Shown: piece by piece, positions 1-8,311 of the stretch
Position numbering within the stretch: the first letter of the stretch is position 1
Layout of the letters: each line of letters starts with the position of its first letter
Source: Oscillospiraceae bacterium
GTDB taxonomy: Bacteria; Bacillota_A; Clostridia; Oscillospirales; Ruminococcaceae
Reading direction: 5' to 3'
Assembly (NCBI GenBank): GCA_017414145.1
Contig: JAFPQL010000283.1
Coordinates: forward strand, 1 to 13,827
DNA: 13,827 nucleotides
The notes under the pieces: model-generated
Databases searched by the model: none
Told to the model about the DNA's origin: nothing
What the model saw: only the letters and a program-made list of their open reading frames with translations
Position numbers and translations under genes: made by a program

Positions 1-726
1 ATTTTCACACTTATGTATAATCTTGATGAACGATTCGTCCCAGAGGAATTCCAAAATATAGACGAAATGTTTCCACGCAGAGAAATCCGCCGTTTAAGAC
101 GGCCTAATGGCGAGTTGCCGATTCCGATGAGAATTTATAACACTGAAATATTGGACTATTTCAAAATAGCAATTTATGCGTCGGATCCGTTTATTCAATA
201 TATTTCATATTATCATGTGATAGAGTATTATTTTGACGATGTATTTGACGAACACTTGATGTCTGTGATAGTAAATAAAATTACAATGCCTGATTTTTCC
301 ATCCATAATAAGAAAAAAATTTTGGAAATCGCCCGTGCTATTCGTAAAACCAAAAACGAAAACGAATCTGCTCAAGGAAACGAATTGGAAACATTAGAAT
401 ATGTTTTGGAAAAACATATCGCAGACAATGCGATGACAGATTTCAAAAACAGAATAAATGATTTGTCTAAAGACGCGGTTTCTTTTTACCAAAATAATAT
501 GGTAGTTTTTTCAAAAGCACCTCAATTACCTTGGGAAGCCAACAATTTGAGAAAAAAATTAGCCGAGCGAATTTATAAGACGAGGAATGCCTTGATTCAT
601 AGTAAAAGCGGAAAACAGGATGCCATTTATAAAGCCGCTCAGCATGAAGAACAGTTAAAAAAGGAAATTCCTTTAATAAGAGCTGTTGCGGAAATGATAA
701 TTATCAATTCTGCAAAAATCGAGTGA
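1..726 (+). CDS. HEPN-like protein, probably partial at its 5' end
   Basis: I do not recognise a specific family for the whole protein. Counting from the ATG at 13, the visible part has 237 residues. It has an aromatic helix with the run YISYYHVIEYYFD (about 63-75), then charged helices, then RNALIH at 191-196. RNALIH is an R-x4-H motif of the kind that forms the RNase active site in HEPN domains, and the aromatic helix resembles ApeA-like HEPN proteins. The frame stays open to base 1 and no Shine-Dalgarno precedes the ATG at 13, so this is probably the C-terminal part of a longer protein. Base composition is strikingly A+T-rich with AAA/AAT/TTT-heavy codons, unlike every other gene here, which suggests horizontal acquisition. 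A role in defence or a toxin-antitoxin pair is possible, but no partner is visible. HEPN assignment is moderate; function is unknown. Confidence 0.6.
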   Translation: MFTLMYNLDERFVPEEFQNIDEMFPRREIRRLRRPNGELPIPMRIYNTEILDYFKIAIYASDPFIQYISYYHVIEYYFDDVFDEHLMSVIVNKITMPDFSIHNKKKILEIARAIRKTKNENESAQGNELETLEYVLEKHIADNAMTDFKNRINDLSKDAVSFYQNNMVVFSKAPQLPWEANNLRKKLAERIYKTRNALIHSKSGKQDAIYKAAQHEEQLKKEIPLIRAVAEMIIINSAKIE

Positions 727-837
727 ACACACTGGCAGACTGAAAAATGTGAGGTCGGTGATTTCATTGTTATTTGAGCGACGCATAGACTCCGAGCGCG
801 TTGCATCAATTCGGTAATAAAGAAAGGTATCAGCGCT

Positions 838-3024
838 ATGGTATTGAGAAATCTTCTACTGGACAATGTCCTGACAGACATCACCGTTGAAAACGGAAAA
901 ATCACCGCAGTTTCCCCGGCATCGGGCGGCGGCGAGGGCATGGACTGCACCGGCCTGACCGTCATCCCCGGCCTCGTCGATATGCACACGCACGGCTGCG
1001 TCGGCTGCGACACGATGGACGCGCACTTTGAGGAGATGAGCAATTTCCTCGCACAGAACGGCACAACCTCGTGGCTCCCGACCACCATGACGATGGATTA
1101 CGACTCCATCCGCCGCGTCACCGAGGCGAACCGGAATGTCTCCGGCGCACAGATTCTCGGCTTCCACATGGAGGGCCCATACATCAACGAAAAGCGCAAG
1201 GGCGCGCAGAACGGCAAGTTCATCCGGAATCCCGATCTGGAGGAATTCCGGTCGCTGGACGGAATGCGCGTCGTCACCATTGCACCGGAGCTGGAGGGCA
1301 GCATGGAGTTCATCCGTGACTGCGGCGCACTCGTCTGCATCGGCCACACGGACGCCGACTACGAGACCTGCATCCGGGCGATTGACGCGGGCGCAAACTG
1401 CCTGACGCACACCTTCAACGCGATGCCGGGCATCCATCACAGAAATCCCGGCCCGATCGGCGCCGCACTGGAAAAGAATATCTACGCGCAGGCGATCACG
1501 GACGGGCTGCATCTGCATCCCTCGATTGTGCTGCTGCTCTACAAGGCATTCGGGCCGGACCGCATGGTCATCATCAGCGATTCGATGCGTGCGACCGGTC
1601 TGGGCGACGGCACCTATGAGTTCGGCGGACAGGAGATCATCGTCAAGGACGGGGTCGCCCGCACACTGGACGGCGCGATTGCCGGCTCGACCTCGACGCT
1701 CTGGCAGTGCGTCAAGCGGGCGGCGAGCTTCGGCGTTCCCTTCGCGGATGCCGTGAAAATGGCGACCAGAACCCCTGCCGACATGATCGGCGCACCCGAA
1801 AAGGGACGCATCGAGGTCGGTGCGGATGCCGATCTGCTGCTGCTGGATGCCGATCTCGAAATCGAGCGCGTGATGATCGCCGGCCGGTTCATCGAGGAGC
1901 AGAACGAGCAGCACCGCCGCTATCTGGAGGAAAAGGAAAAGGTGCGTCAGATCGCGTCGCTCTTCCACACCTCCGGCACCTTCATGGCGCATCATGTCGT
2001 CAATCAGGGCAATATCAACTCGACCTACCGCGTCGATTTCCGGCAGGAGGACGGCTCGGTCCGCTCGTACATTCTTCAGAAGGTCAATACCTTCGTGTTC
2101 CGTCACCCGATTGAGATTATGGAGAACATCAAGAAGGTCACGGAGCATCTGCGCGGCAAGGTCCGCCGTCTCAACAAGCCTGCGCTGCATTTCTACAGCA
2201 CCGATTCCGGCGAAAATTATTACATCGAGGACGATGCCGCGTTCTGGCGCATGGAGAATCACATCGACGGCGTCGGCTACGATACGGTCGATTCGCTGAC
2301 CGTTCTGCGCAATGCGGGCGCGGCGTTCGGCGAATTCCAGAACCAGCTCTCCGATTTCCCTGCGGAGACGCTCTATACGACCATTCCCGATTTCCACAAT
2401 ACGGCGAAGCGTCTGGACACCTTCTTTGCCGCCGTGGAGGAGGACCCCTGCGGACGCGCCGCATCTGTGCAGGCGGAGATTGACTTCATCCGCGCACACC
2501 GCGACCTCGCCTGCGAGCTGACCAGAATGCAGGAGGCCGGTCAGGTGCCGCTGCGCGTCACGCATAACGACACCAAGACAAACAATGTCATCTTTGACCG
2601 CGTCACCGGTGCGCCGCTGACCGTTATCGACCTCGACACGGTCATGCCCGGCCTTGCGATGCACGATTTCGGCGATGCCGTCCGCTTTGCCGCCAGCACC
2701 GCCCGCGAGGATGAGCCGGATACATCAAAGGTCGCGCTCGATCTCGCAAAATACCGCGCCTTCGCGGAGGGCTTCATCGGCAAGACGGCCGATGTCCTGA
2801 CAGAGAATGAGATCCGCACAATGGCACTCGGCGCGATTACAATCACGATTGAGCTTGCCGTGCGCTTCCTGACGGATTATCTCACCGGCGACAAGTATTT
2901 CAAGACCGAGTATCCGGAGCACAACCTCGTCCGGACGCGCTGCCAGCTCGCGCTTGCGCAGGATATGCTCAATAAGCGCGGCGAAATGGAACAGATCGTC
3001 AGAGAAATCGTGGCGAGCGTATAA
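838..3024 (+). CDS. nagA: NagA (N-acetylglucosamine-6-phosphate deacetylase) fused to APH/NahK-like sugar kinase
   Basis: This is a two-domain cytosolic amino-sugar enzyme of 728 residues. Residues 1-355 are a full NagA amidohydrolase. Visible motifs are HTH at 50-52, the metal ligand region FHMEGPY at 109-115 (E112), IGHTD at 168-172 (H170), LTHTFNAM at 189-196 (H191), DGLHLHP at 222-228 and the catalytic aspartate in ISDSM (D248). NagA converts GlcNAc-6-P to GlcN-6-P and acetate. A charged helix at about 356-375 links to a kinase of the aminoglycoside phosphotransferase fold (about 376-728), with a nucleotide loop VVNQGNINSTY (387-397), the catalytic HNDTKTNN (576-583) and the metal-binding VIDLDTVMPG (D598, D600), as in N-acetylhexosamine 1-kinase NahK. 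The SD AGAAAGG lies 9-10 nt before the ATG. Family members are usually separate proteins, and no stop or frameshift lies between the halves. Kinase substrate and phosphorylated position are inferred only. Confidence 0.92.
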   Translation: MVLRNLLLDNVLTDITVENGKITAVSPASGGGEGMDCTGLTVIPGLVDMHTHGCVGCDTMDAHFEEMSNFLAQNGTTSWLPTTMTMDYDSIRRVTEANRNVSGAQILGFHMEGPYINEKRKGAQNGKFIRNPDLEEFRSLDGMRVVTIAPELEGSMEFIRDCGALVCIGHTDADYETCIRAIDAGANCLTHTFNAMPGIHHRNPGPIGAALEKNIYAQAITDGLHLHPSIVLLLYKAFGPDRMVIISDSMRATGLGDGTYEFGGQEIIVKDGVARTLDGAIAGSTSTLWQCVKRAASFGVPFADAVKMATRTPADMIGAPEKGRIEVGADADLLLLDADLEIERVMIAGRFIEEQNEQHRRYLEEKEKVRQIASLFHTSGTFMAHHVVNQGNINSTYRVDFRQEDGSVRSYILQKVNTFVFRHPIEIMENIKKVTEHLRGKVRRLNKPALHFYSTDSGENYYIEDDAAFWRMENHIDGVGYDTVDSLTVLRNAGAAFGEFQNQLSDFPAETLYTTIPDFHNTAKRLDTFFAAVEEDPCGRAASVQAEIDFIRAHRDLACELTRMQEAGQVPLRVTHNDTKTNNVIFDRVTGAPLTVIDLDTVMPGLAMHDFGDAVRFAASTAREDEPDTSKVALDLAKYRAFAEGFIGKTADVLTENEIRTMALGAITITIELAVRFLTDYLTGDKYFKTEYPEHNLVRTRCQLALAQDMLNKRGEMEQIVREIVASV

Positions 3025-3034
3025 TCAGCCTCAG

Positions 3035-3069
3035 AGAACCGCATCACAGAGCCGTGGTGCGGTTCTTTC
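3035..3069 (+). terminator. Rho-independent terminator after the nagA-kinase gene
   Basis: An inverted repeat pairs AGAACCGCATCAC (3035-3047) with GTGGTGCGGTTCT (3054-3066), 13 pairs with one G-T wobble, closed by a six-base loop AGAGCC. A short T run (TTCTTTC) follows. It starts 10 bases after the stop codon and ends the upstream unit before ogt. Confidence 0.75.
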
Positions 3070-3102
3070 GCAGCGGGATCCCGCCGGAAAGGAGTGTCTG
3101 CC

Positions 3103-3588
3103 GTGAAAGTCAATGCAGCGCCCGATGCGCTGAGCGCGTCCGCGGAAACGCCGCTCGGCACCTTGCTGCTGCGGTGCAATGCCGCCGGACAGCTCACGGA
3201 GCTGTATTTTACGGATGCACCGGCGCTCTGCCGGACAGCGCCGACCGCTGCGGCCCTCTGCGCGGCGCTGGAGCAGGTATCGGAGTATCTGGACGGCGTG
3301 CGCGTTTCATTTTCGCTGCCGCTGGCACCTGCAAAGACGGCGTTTCAGCAGCGCTGCCGGGATGCCGTTCAGCGGATTCCGTACGGGGAGACGCGCAGCT
3401 ACGGGCAGATTGCCGCGATGATCGGCGCGCCGCACAGTGCCAGAGCTGTCGGGGCTGCCATGCACGCAAATCCGCTCTGGCTGGTTGTTCCCTGTCACCG
3501 CGTCGTCGGCGCGGACGGCAGTCTCACCGGATATGCCGGCGGAGCGGCGCGCAAGACATGGCTGCTGCATCTGGAGGGCGTCTTGTAA
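3103..3588 (+). CDS. ogt: Methylated-DNA--protein-cysteine S-methyltransferase (Ogt/MGMT)
   Basis: This suicide DNA-repair protein transfers the alkyl group from O6-alkylguanine (or O4-alkylthymine) to its own cysteine. From a GTG at 3103 it has 161 residues, a normal length for Ogt. Visible features are IPYGETRSYGQIA (92-104), the HSARAVG segment with the base-flipping arginine (R114), and the active-site PCHRV (130-134, acceptor C131) followed by GADGSLTGYAGG. The N-terminal domain (1-75) is the less conserved RNase-H-like part. An earlier GTG at 3094 is in frame, but it overlaps the SD AAAGGAG (3088-3094), whereas the GTG at 3103 sits 8 nt after it, so 3103 is preferred. The gene follows the nagA terminator and has no clear promoter of its own. 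Identity is secure; the start is likely. Confidence 0.93.
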   Translation: MKVNAAPDALSASAETPLGTLLLRCNAAGQLTELYFTDAPALCRTAPTAAALCAALEQVSEYLDGVRVSFSLPLAPAKTAFQQRCRDAVQRIPYGETRSYGQIAAMIGAPHSARAVGAAMHANPLWLVVPCHRVVGADGSLTGYAGGAARKTWLLHLEGVL

Positions 3589-3603
3589 ATTACGCTGAAA
3601 AAA

Positions 3604-3638
3604 CGGAACCGTCCGCCTTGAAATTCTGTCCGGTTCCG
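3604..3638. terminator. Possible hairpin terminator downstream of ogt
   Basis: CGGAACCG (3604-3611) and CGGTTCCG (3631-3638) form an 8-bp stem around a 19-base loop, 16 bases after the ogt stop. No T-run follows on the plus strand. A six-A run precedes the stem (3598-3603), so the canonical terminator orientation is actually the minus strand, where no gene is known. Function is uncertain. Confidence 0.35.
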
Positions 3639-3662
3639 CTGACGGAAATTCACCGTATCCGC

Positions 3663-3691
3663 TTTACATTTCCCGCCGAATATGGTATAAT
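3663..3691 (+). promoter_or_regulatory. Sigma-A type promoter of parA-parB(-guaB)
   Basis: A -35 TTTACA at 3663-3668 is separated by exactly 17 bp from a perfect -10 TATAAT at 3686-3691, with an extended TG at 3683-3684. The parA ATG is about 60 bases downstream, behind the SD AAAGGAGG. Confidence 0.85.
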
Positions 3692-3753
3692 GAAGGGTAA
3701 GATTAGGCAGCGCGGTCTGTCTGCGCCGTCCGTCTCAAAGGAGGCATTACCGC

Positions 3754-4560
3754 ATGGGAAAGATCATTGCCGTCGCAAACCAGAAGGGCGGCGTCGGAAA
3801 GTCCACGACCGTGGTCAGTCTTGCGGCGTATTTCGGTATGCGCGGCAAACGGGTGCTCTGCATCGACACGGATTCGCAGGGCAACACCACGACCGGGCTC
3901 GGCGTTTCCAAGCGGGAGCTCACCTGCTCCACCTATGATGTCCTGATCGGCAGAGCGCGCATACAGGACGCGATCCTGGAAACGGAATCCGAAAATGTCA
4001 GCCTCGTCCCCGCGGTTTCGGCGCTGGCCGGTGCGGAGATTGATCTGGTCGAGCTGGACAACCGCGTCAGCCGGCTCAAGGCGGCGCTGATGACCTGCCG
4101 CGATGCGTATGATTTTATCCTGATTGACTGTCCGCCCTCGCTGAGCCTTGTCACGCTGAACAGCCTTGTGGCAGCAGACACGGTGCTGATCCCGATGACG
4201 GCGGAGTTCCTCGCCATGGAGGGACTGTCCCAGCTTGCCGAGACGATCCGGCTGGTCAAGTCGCGGTATAATCCCGGACTTGCGCTGGAGGGCATCCTCT
4301 TTACGATGTACGACGCCCGCCTGAACCTCTCGGAACAGGTCGTCGCGGAGGTCAAGCGATATTTCCCCGGCGAGGTCTTTCAGACGAAGATTCCGCGGAA
4401 TGTGCGCCTCTCCGAAGCACCGAGCCACGGCAAGCCGGTCTTTGCCTATGACCGCGGCTCCAAGGGCGCGGAGGCCTATGAGCTGCTGGGACATGAGATG
4501 CTCGGCGAGCCGCTCGTCGTGGAAAAACGCACAAAGCATTTCCTGTTCAGCCGCAAATAA
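3754..4560 (+). CDS. parA: ParA/Soj chromosome-partitioning ATPase
   Basis: This Walker-type ATPase binds nucleoid DNA in its ATP form and works with ParB to segregate the replication origin. The 268 residues open with MGKIIAVANQ followed by the deviant Walker A box KGGVGKST (11-18, signature K11 and K16), then CIDTDSQGNTTTGLG (36-50), and a Walker B FILIDCPPSL (121-130, D125). Length and motifs match chromosomal Soj rather than the longer plasmid ParA with an N-terminal HTH. The start is fixed by AAAGGAGG about 10 nt upstream. parB begins 27 bases after the stop and is surely cotranscribed. The neighbours rsmG/mnmG, common next to soj-spo0J near oriC, are absent from this window; ogt is upstream instead. 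Confidence 0.95.
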   Translation: MGKIIAVANQKGGVGKSTTVVSLAAYFGMRGKRVLCIDTDSQGNTTTGLGVSKRELTCSTYDVLIGRARIQDAILETESENVSLVPAVSALAGAEIDLVELDNRVSRLKAALMTCRDAYDFILIDCPPSLSLVTLNSLVAADTVLIPMTAEFLAMEGLSQLAETIRLVKSRYNPGLALEGILFTMYDARLNLSEQVVAEVKRYFPGEVFQTKIPRNVRLSEAPSHGKPVFAYDRGSKGAEAYELLGHEMLGEPLVVEKRTKHFLFSRK

Positions 4561-4587
4561 CGGATTCAACCAGAGAGGACGGATGAT

Positions 4588-5451
4588 ATGGCAAGGGCGA
4601 AGGGCGCGGCGCTCGGCAGCGGACTCGGTTCCCTGCTCGCGCAGAATGCCGTGGAAACAGGCGGCGGCATTCAGACGCTGCACATCACAGATATTGAACA
4701 GAACCGCGCACAGCCGCGTAAGTTCTTTGACGACGACGCGATTACCGAGCTGGCGCAGTCGATTCAGGCGCACGGAATGCTTCAGCCGATCGTGGTCAGA
4801 CCGATCGGGGAGCAGCGCTGGCAGATTGTGGCGGGCGAACGCCGCTGGCGTGCCGCAAAGCGCATCGGGCTGACGGAGGTGCCGGTCATCATCCGGGACA
4901 TGAGCGATGCCGAGGCCAGTCAGCTCGCACTGATCGAAAATCTCCAGCGCGAAAACCTCAATCCGATTGAGGAAGCGCAGGGCTATCAGGCGCTGATGCA
5001 GCAGTTTCACATGACGCAGGAGGAGGTCGCAAAGACCGTCGGGCGTTCCCGTCCGGCCGTCGCAAATGCGCTCCGGCTGCTGAATCTGCCCGCTGCCGTG
5101 CAGGATGCACTTGAAAAGGGGAAACTGTCTGTCGGCCACGCGAAGGCGCTCGCCGCCATCCGCGATGAGGAGCTGATGCTCTCGCTCGCCGCACGCGCCG
5201 CAGATGACCGCATCACCGTCCGCGACATCGAGCAGATTGCGAAGCGGCAGAATGAACAGCCCGCCGCACAGCCGCCGCAGAAATCCCCTGAGCAGATCTA
5301 CTTCGAGGAAATGGAAATCAGCCTTTCCAACCGCCTCGGCCGCCGCGTACAGGTACAGCGCGGCAGGAAGAAAGGGACGCTCGTTCTGGAATTTTACGAC
5401 AGGGACGACCTGCAGGCGCTCTGTCAGCTTCTGACACAAGAAGAAGGGTAA
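4588..5451 (+). CDS. parB: ParB/Spo0J-family CTPase and parS-binding protein
   Basis: ParB loads at parS as a CTP-dependent DNA clamp and stimulates ParA. The 287-residue protein has a basic N-terminus with the ParA-stimulating style GLGSLL (12-17), the ParB/Srx domain with box I around QNRAQPRKFF (38-47) and box II GERRWRAAK (83-91), then LIENLQRENLNPIEEAQGY (115-133). A central HTH follows: MTQEEVAKTVGRSRPAVANALRLLNLP (142-168). A Q/P-rich linker (about 225-245) joins a C-terminal dimerisation segment. The start follows AGAGAGGACGG. It is the second gene of the parA operon; guaB follows after a hairpin. No consensus parS was noticed anywhere in the window, so the binding sites must be elsewhere. 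Confidence 0.95.
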   Translation: MARAKGAALGSGLGSLLAQNAVETGGGIQTLHITDIEQNRAQPRKFFDDDAITELAQSIQAHGMLQPIVVRPIGEQRWQIVAGERRWRAAKRIGLTEVPVIIRDMSDAEASQLALIENLQRENLNPIEEAQGYQALMQQFHMTQEEVAKTVGRSRPAVANALRLLNLPAAVQDALEKGKLSVGHAKALAAIRDEELMLSLAARAADDRITVRDIEQIAKRQNEQPAAQPPQKSPEQIYFEEMEISLSNRLGRRVQVQRGRKKGTLVLEFYDRDDLQALCQLLTQEEG

Positions 5452-5455
5452 GCAG

Positions 5456-6978
<1,523 letters not shown>

Positions 6979-7044
6979 TTGCGCGGGCAGCGGGCGGGAA
7001 CAAGGCACGGCCGATTCCGCCGCGATGAACCCATACAAAAACAT

Positions 7045-7084
7045 ACCGGCGCTGCTGTGGCATACACAGCAGCGCCGGTTTCTG
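7045..7084. terminator. Bidirectional terminator between guaB and the DUF3793 gene
   Basis: A perfect 15-bp stem, ACCGGCGCTGCTGTG (7045-7059) with CACAGCAGCGCCGGT (7065-7079), is closed by GCATA. The plus strand continues with TTTCTG. The minus strand continues with ATGTTTTTG, so it serves both converging genes (guaB ends at 6978, DUF3793 at 7097). Confidence 0.85.
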
Positions 7085-7096
7085 TACGGTCTGGGG

Positions 7097-7645
7097 TCAC
7101 TCCGCAACTGTCATGGCGGGGACAGGCACGCCGCGGTGCAGCTTTGCCTCGCAGCTCCGGATACACCGCTTATACGCGGAAAACAGCCGGCTGCACTTCT
7201 GCACATCGCCGTAAACCTTCCAGCAGCCGGTCATGCGGCAGTCAGAACGGTGTTCGATGAACCCCGTCACATCCTCCGGCGGATACCCCAGAAACAGCCC
7301 GATTTCGTGCGGGAATCCCGCCGTCTCCCGCAGCCGCCGGATGAGCTGCACAATGCACTGCCCGGAGGACGCCGCCGGATAGCCGAATCTTGTTAAAATC
7401 GCCGCAGCATCTTTGTTTTTCAGATCGCCGGAGAGGTGCGACGGCCGGTATACATAAATCAGGGCGCGGTTCTTCTCAAACCGCAGCGGCACAATCCGCA
7501 CGCCCTTGTCCCGCAGAATCCGGTTCCAGTGCCGGACCGCTGTCCGCATTTCCTCCGCGCTGCGGTACGGGTAACTGAACAGATTGCCGGTTTTGATGCC
7601 GGCCAGAGTCGGCGCGCAGTTGCGGACGATTGCTTCCTCGGACAT
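7097..7645 (-). CDS. DUF3793 family protein
   Basis: This is a 182-residue cytosolic protein of the DUF3793 family, recognisable from its opening VRNCAPTLAGIKTGNLFSY (7-25) and from the central FEKNRALIYVYRP. A later GLFLGYPPEDVTGFIEH and the CRMTGCWKVYGD segment are also characteristic. The molecular function is unknown. From family knowledge, these genes tend to sit near flavodoxins and ferrous-iron transport genes in Clostridia, and here a flavodoxin and a DUF2325 protein are divergently placed. The GAGAGGAG SD lies 8 nt before the ATG (start at 7645). Several cysteines (C10, and clustered ones near the C-terminus) could bind metal, but that is speculation. A consensus promoter with a palindromic operator lies just upstream, implying repression. 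Confidence 0.85.
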   Translation of the reverse strand: MSEEAIVRNCAPTLAGIKTGNLFSYPYRSAEEMRTAVRHWNRILRDKGVRIVPLRFEKNRALIYVYRPSHLSGDLKNKDAAAILTRFGYPAASSGQCIVQLIRRLRETAGFPHEIGLFLGYPPEDVTGFIEHRSDCRMTGCWKVYGDVQKCSRLFSAYKRCIRSCEAKLHRGVPVPAMTVAE

Positions 7646-7666
7646 TCGGGTTTCTCCTCTCTTTGA

Positions 7667-7680
7667 TTAGCATATGCTAA
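7667..7680. promoter_or_regulatory. Operator site 1: perfect 14-bp palindrome
   Basis: TTAGCATATGCTAA is its own reverse complement. It begins 5 bases downstream of the -10 box of the minus-strand DUF3793 promoter, covering the expected start of transcription. Two related sequences (7763-7776 and 7861-7874) lie in the same intergenic region. The TTAG...CTAA form is reminiscent of DtxR/IdeR-type metal-repressor boxes; the regulator is not in the window. Confidence 0.7.
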
Positions 7681-7684
7681 CTAT

Positions 7685-7713
7685 ATGATACCATACGCGG
7701 GGCAATTTGTCAA
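7685..7713 (-). promoter_or_regulatory. Promoter of the DUF3793 gene
   Basis: On the minus strand the consensus -35 TTGACA (7713-7708) is 17 bp from TATCAT (7690-7685), with an extended TATGG immediately before the -10. The gene ATG is 40 bases further on. Confidence 0.85.
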
Positions 7714-7762
7714 GCACCGCCGGTGACGGCTGGAAAATTTATGCAAAACGCCGCCCAAGTAG

Positions 7763-7776
7763 TTAGCGCGGGGTAA
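7763..7776. promoter_or_regulatory. Operator site 2: imperfect copy
   Basis: TTAGCGCGGGGTAA keeps the outer TTAGC and GGTAA arms and the 14-bp length of the other two sites. It lies between the two divergent promoters, about 48 bp upstream of the DUF2325 -35 box, and is enclosed by an inverted repeat, CCGCCCAA (7751-7758) and TTGGGCGG (7781-7788). Confidence 0.5.
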
Positions 7777-7823
7777 TTATTTGGGCGGTTCTGACGAAAA
7801 TACTGGAAAAGCACTGCGCCGCC

Positions 7824-7852
7824 TTGACTTTTTTTCCGGTTCATGCTATACT
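7824..7852 (+). promoter_or_regulatory. Promoter of the DUF2325-flavodoxin operon
   Basis: TTGACT (7824-7829) is separated by 17 bp from TATACT (7847-7852), with an extended TGC before the -10. The spacer begins with a run of Ts. Operator site 3 begins 8 bases downstream, at the expected start of transcription. Confidence 0.85.
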
Positions 7853-7860
7853 GTAAATAG

Positions 7861-7874
7861 TTAGCATAAGGTAA
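7861..7874. promoter_or_regulatory. Operator site 3: imperfect copy at the DUF2325 promoter
   Basis: TTAGCATAAGGTAA shares the first eight bases of site 1 and the GTAA/CTAA end. With flanks it reads GTTAGC...GTAAC, so the arms are symmetric to GTTA/TAAC. Its place just after the -10 box suits a repressor. Confidence 0.65.
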
Positions 7875-7919
7875 CTGCTAGCTGTCGGCAATCCGTCATT
7901 CCGAAAGAAGGAGGAATCT

Positions 7920-8201
7920 ATGAGCGTTGTAATCGTCGGCGGCAATGACCGCATGGCAACCCGATACCAGGATATTTGCAAACAATTCAACTGGAAATCC
8001 AAAGTATTTACGCAAATGCCGGCTGACTTTGAGAACAAGCTCGGCTACCCGGATCTGCTGGTCGTATTTACCAGCACCTGTTCGCATAAAATGCTGGCAG
8101 GCGTCAAAAACAAATCTGAAAAGCACGGCATTCCCGTGCGTCATGTCCACAGTGCGAGTGTCAGCGCACTGAAACAGCTGCTGGAACAGTACCGCAGCTG
8201 A
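7920..8201 (+). CDS. DUF2325 domain-containing protein
   Basis: This small 93-residue cytosolic protein fills the whole DUF2325 domain. It starts MSVVIVGGNDRMATRYQDIC (1-20), then KVFTQMPADF, PDLLVVFTSTCSHKM and HVHSASVSALKQLL. The fold is predicted to be Rossmann-like from the alternating hydrophobic strands VVIVGG, LLVVFT and VRHVHS. The biochemical function is unknown. A strong SD AAGGAGG precedes the ATG. It is the first gene downstream of a promoter with an operator, and the flavodoxin follows after 110 bases that contain no obvious terminator. Similar small proteins commonly occur near ferrous iron transport or flavodoxin genes, which fits an iron-limitation role; this is an inference from context. 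Confidence 0.85.
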   Translation: MSVVIVGGNDRMATRYQDICKQFNWKSKVFTQMPADFENKLGYPDLLVVFTSTCSHKMLAGVKNKSEKHGIPVRHVHSASVSALKQLLEQYRS

Positions 8202-8311
8202 GGAACCGCTGTTCCGTCCGACGGAATCAGTGCTTCCTGAATGTCCGCCCGATACAGAGCGATCTGTACGATATTCCGCAGCAATGCGATTTTTACAGGA
8301 GGAAATTTCAA

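Noticed and set aside
856..2664. Minus-strand open frame of 602 codons opposite nagA-kinase
   Set aside because: Shadow of the certain plus-strand enzyme; no domain and no plausible start signals.
3604..3638. Riboswitch or attenuator upstream of parA
   Set aside because: Only a simple hairpin was seen, upstream of the -35/-10 boxes and therefore not in the parA transcript.
7646..7919. Small RNA gene or riboswitch in the gap between DUF3793 and DUF2325
   Set aside because: The gap is explained by two divergent promoters and operator sites; the DUF2325 leader is only about 60 bases and shows no known aptamer core.
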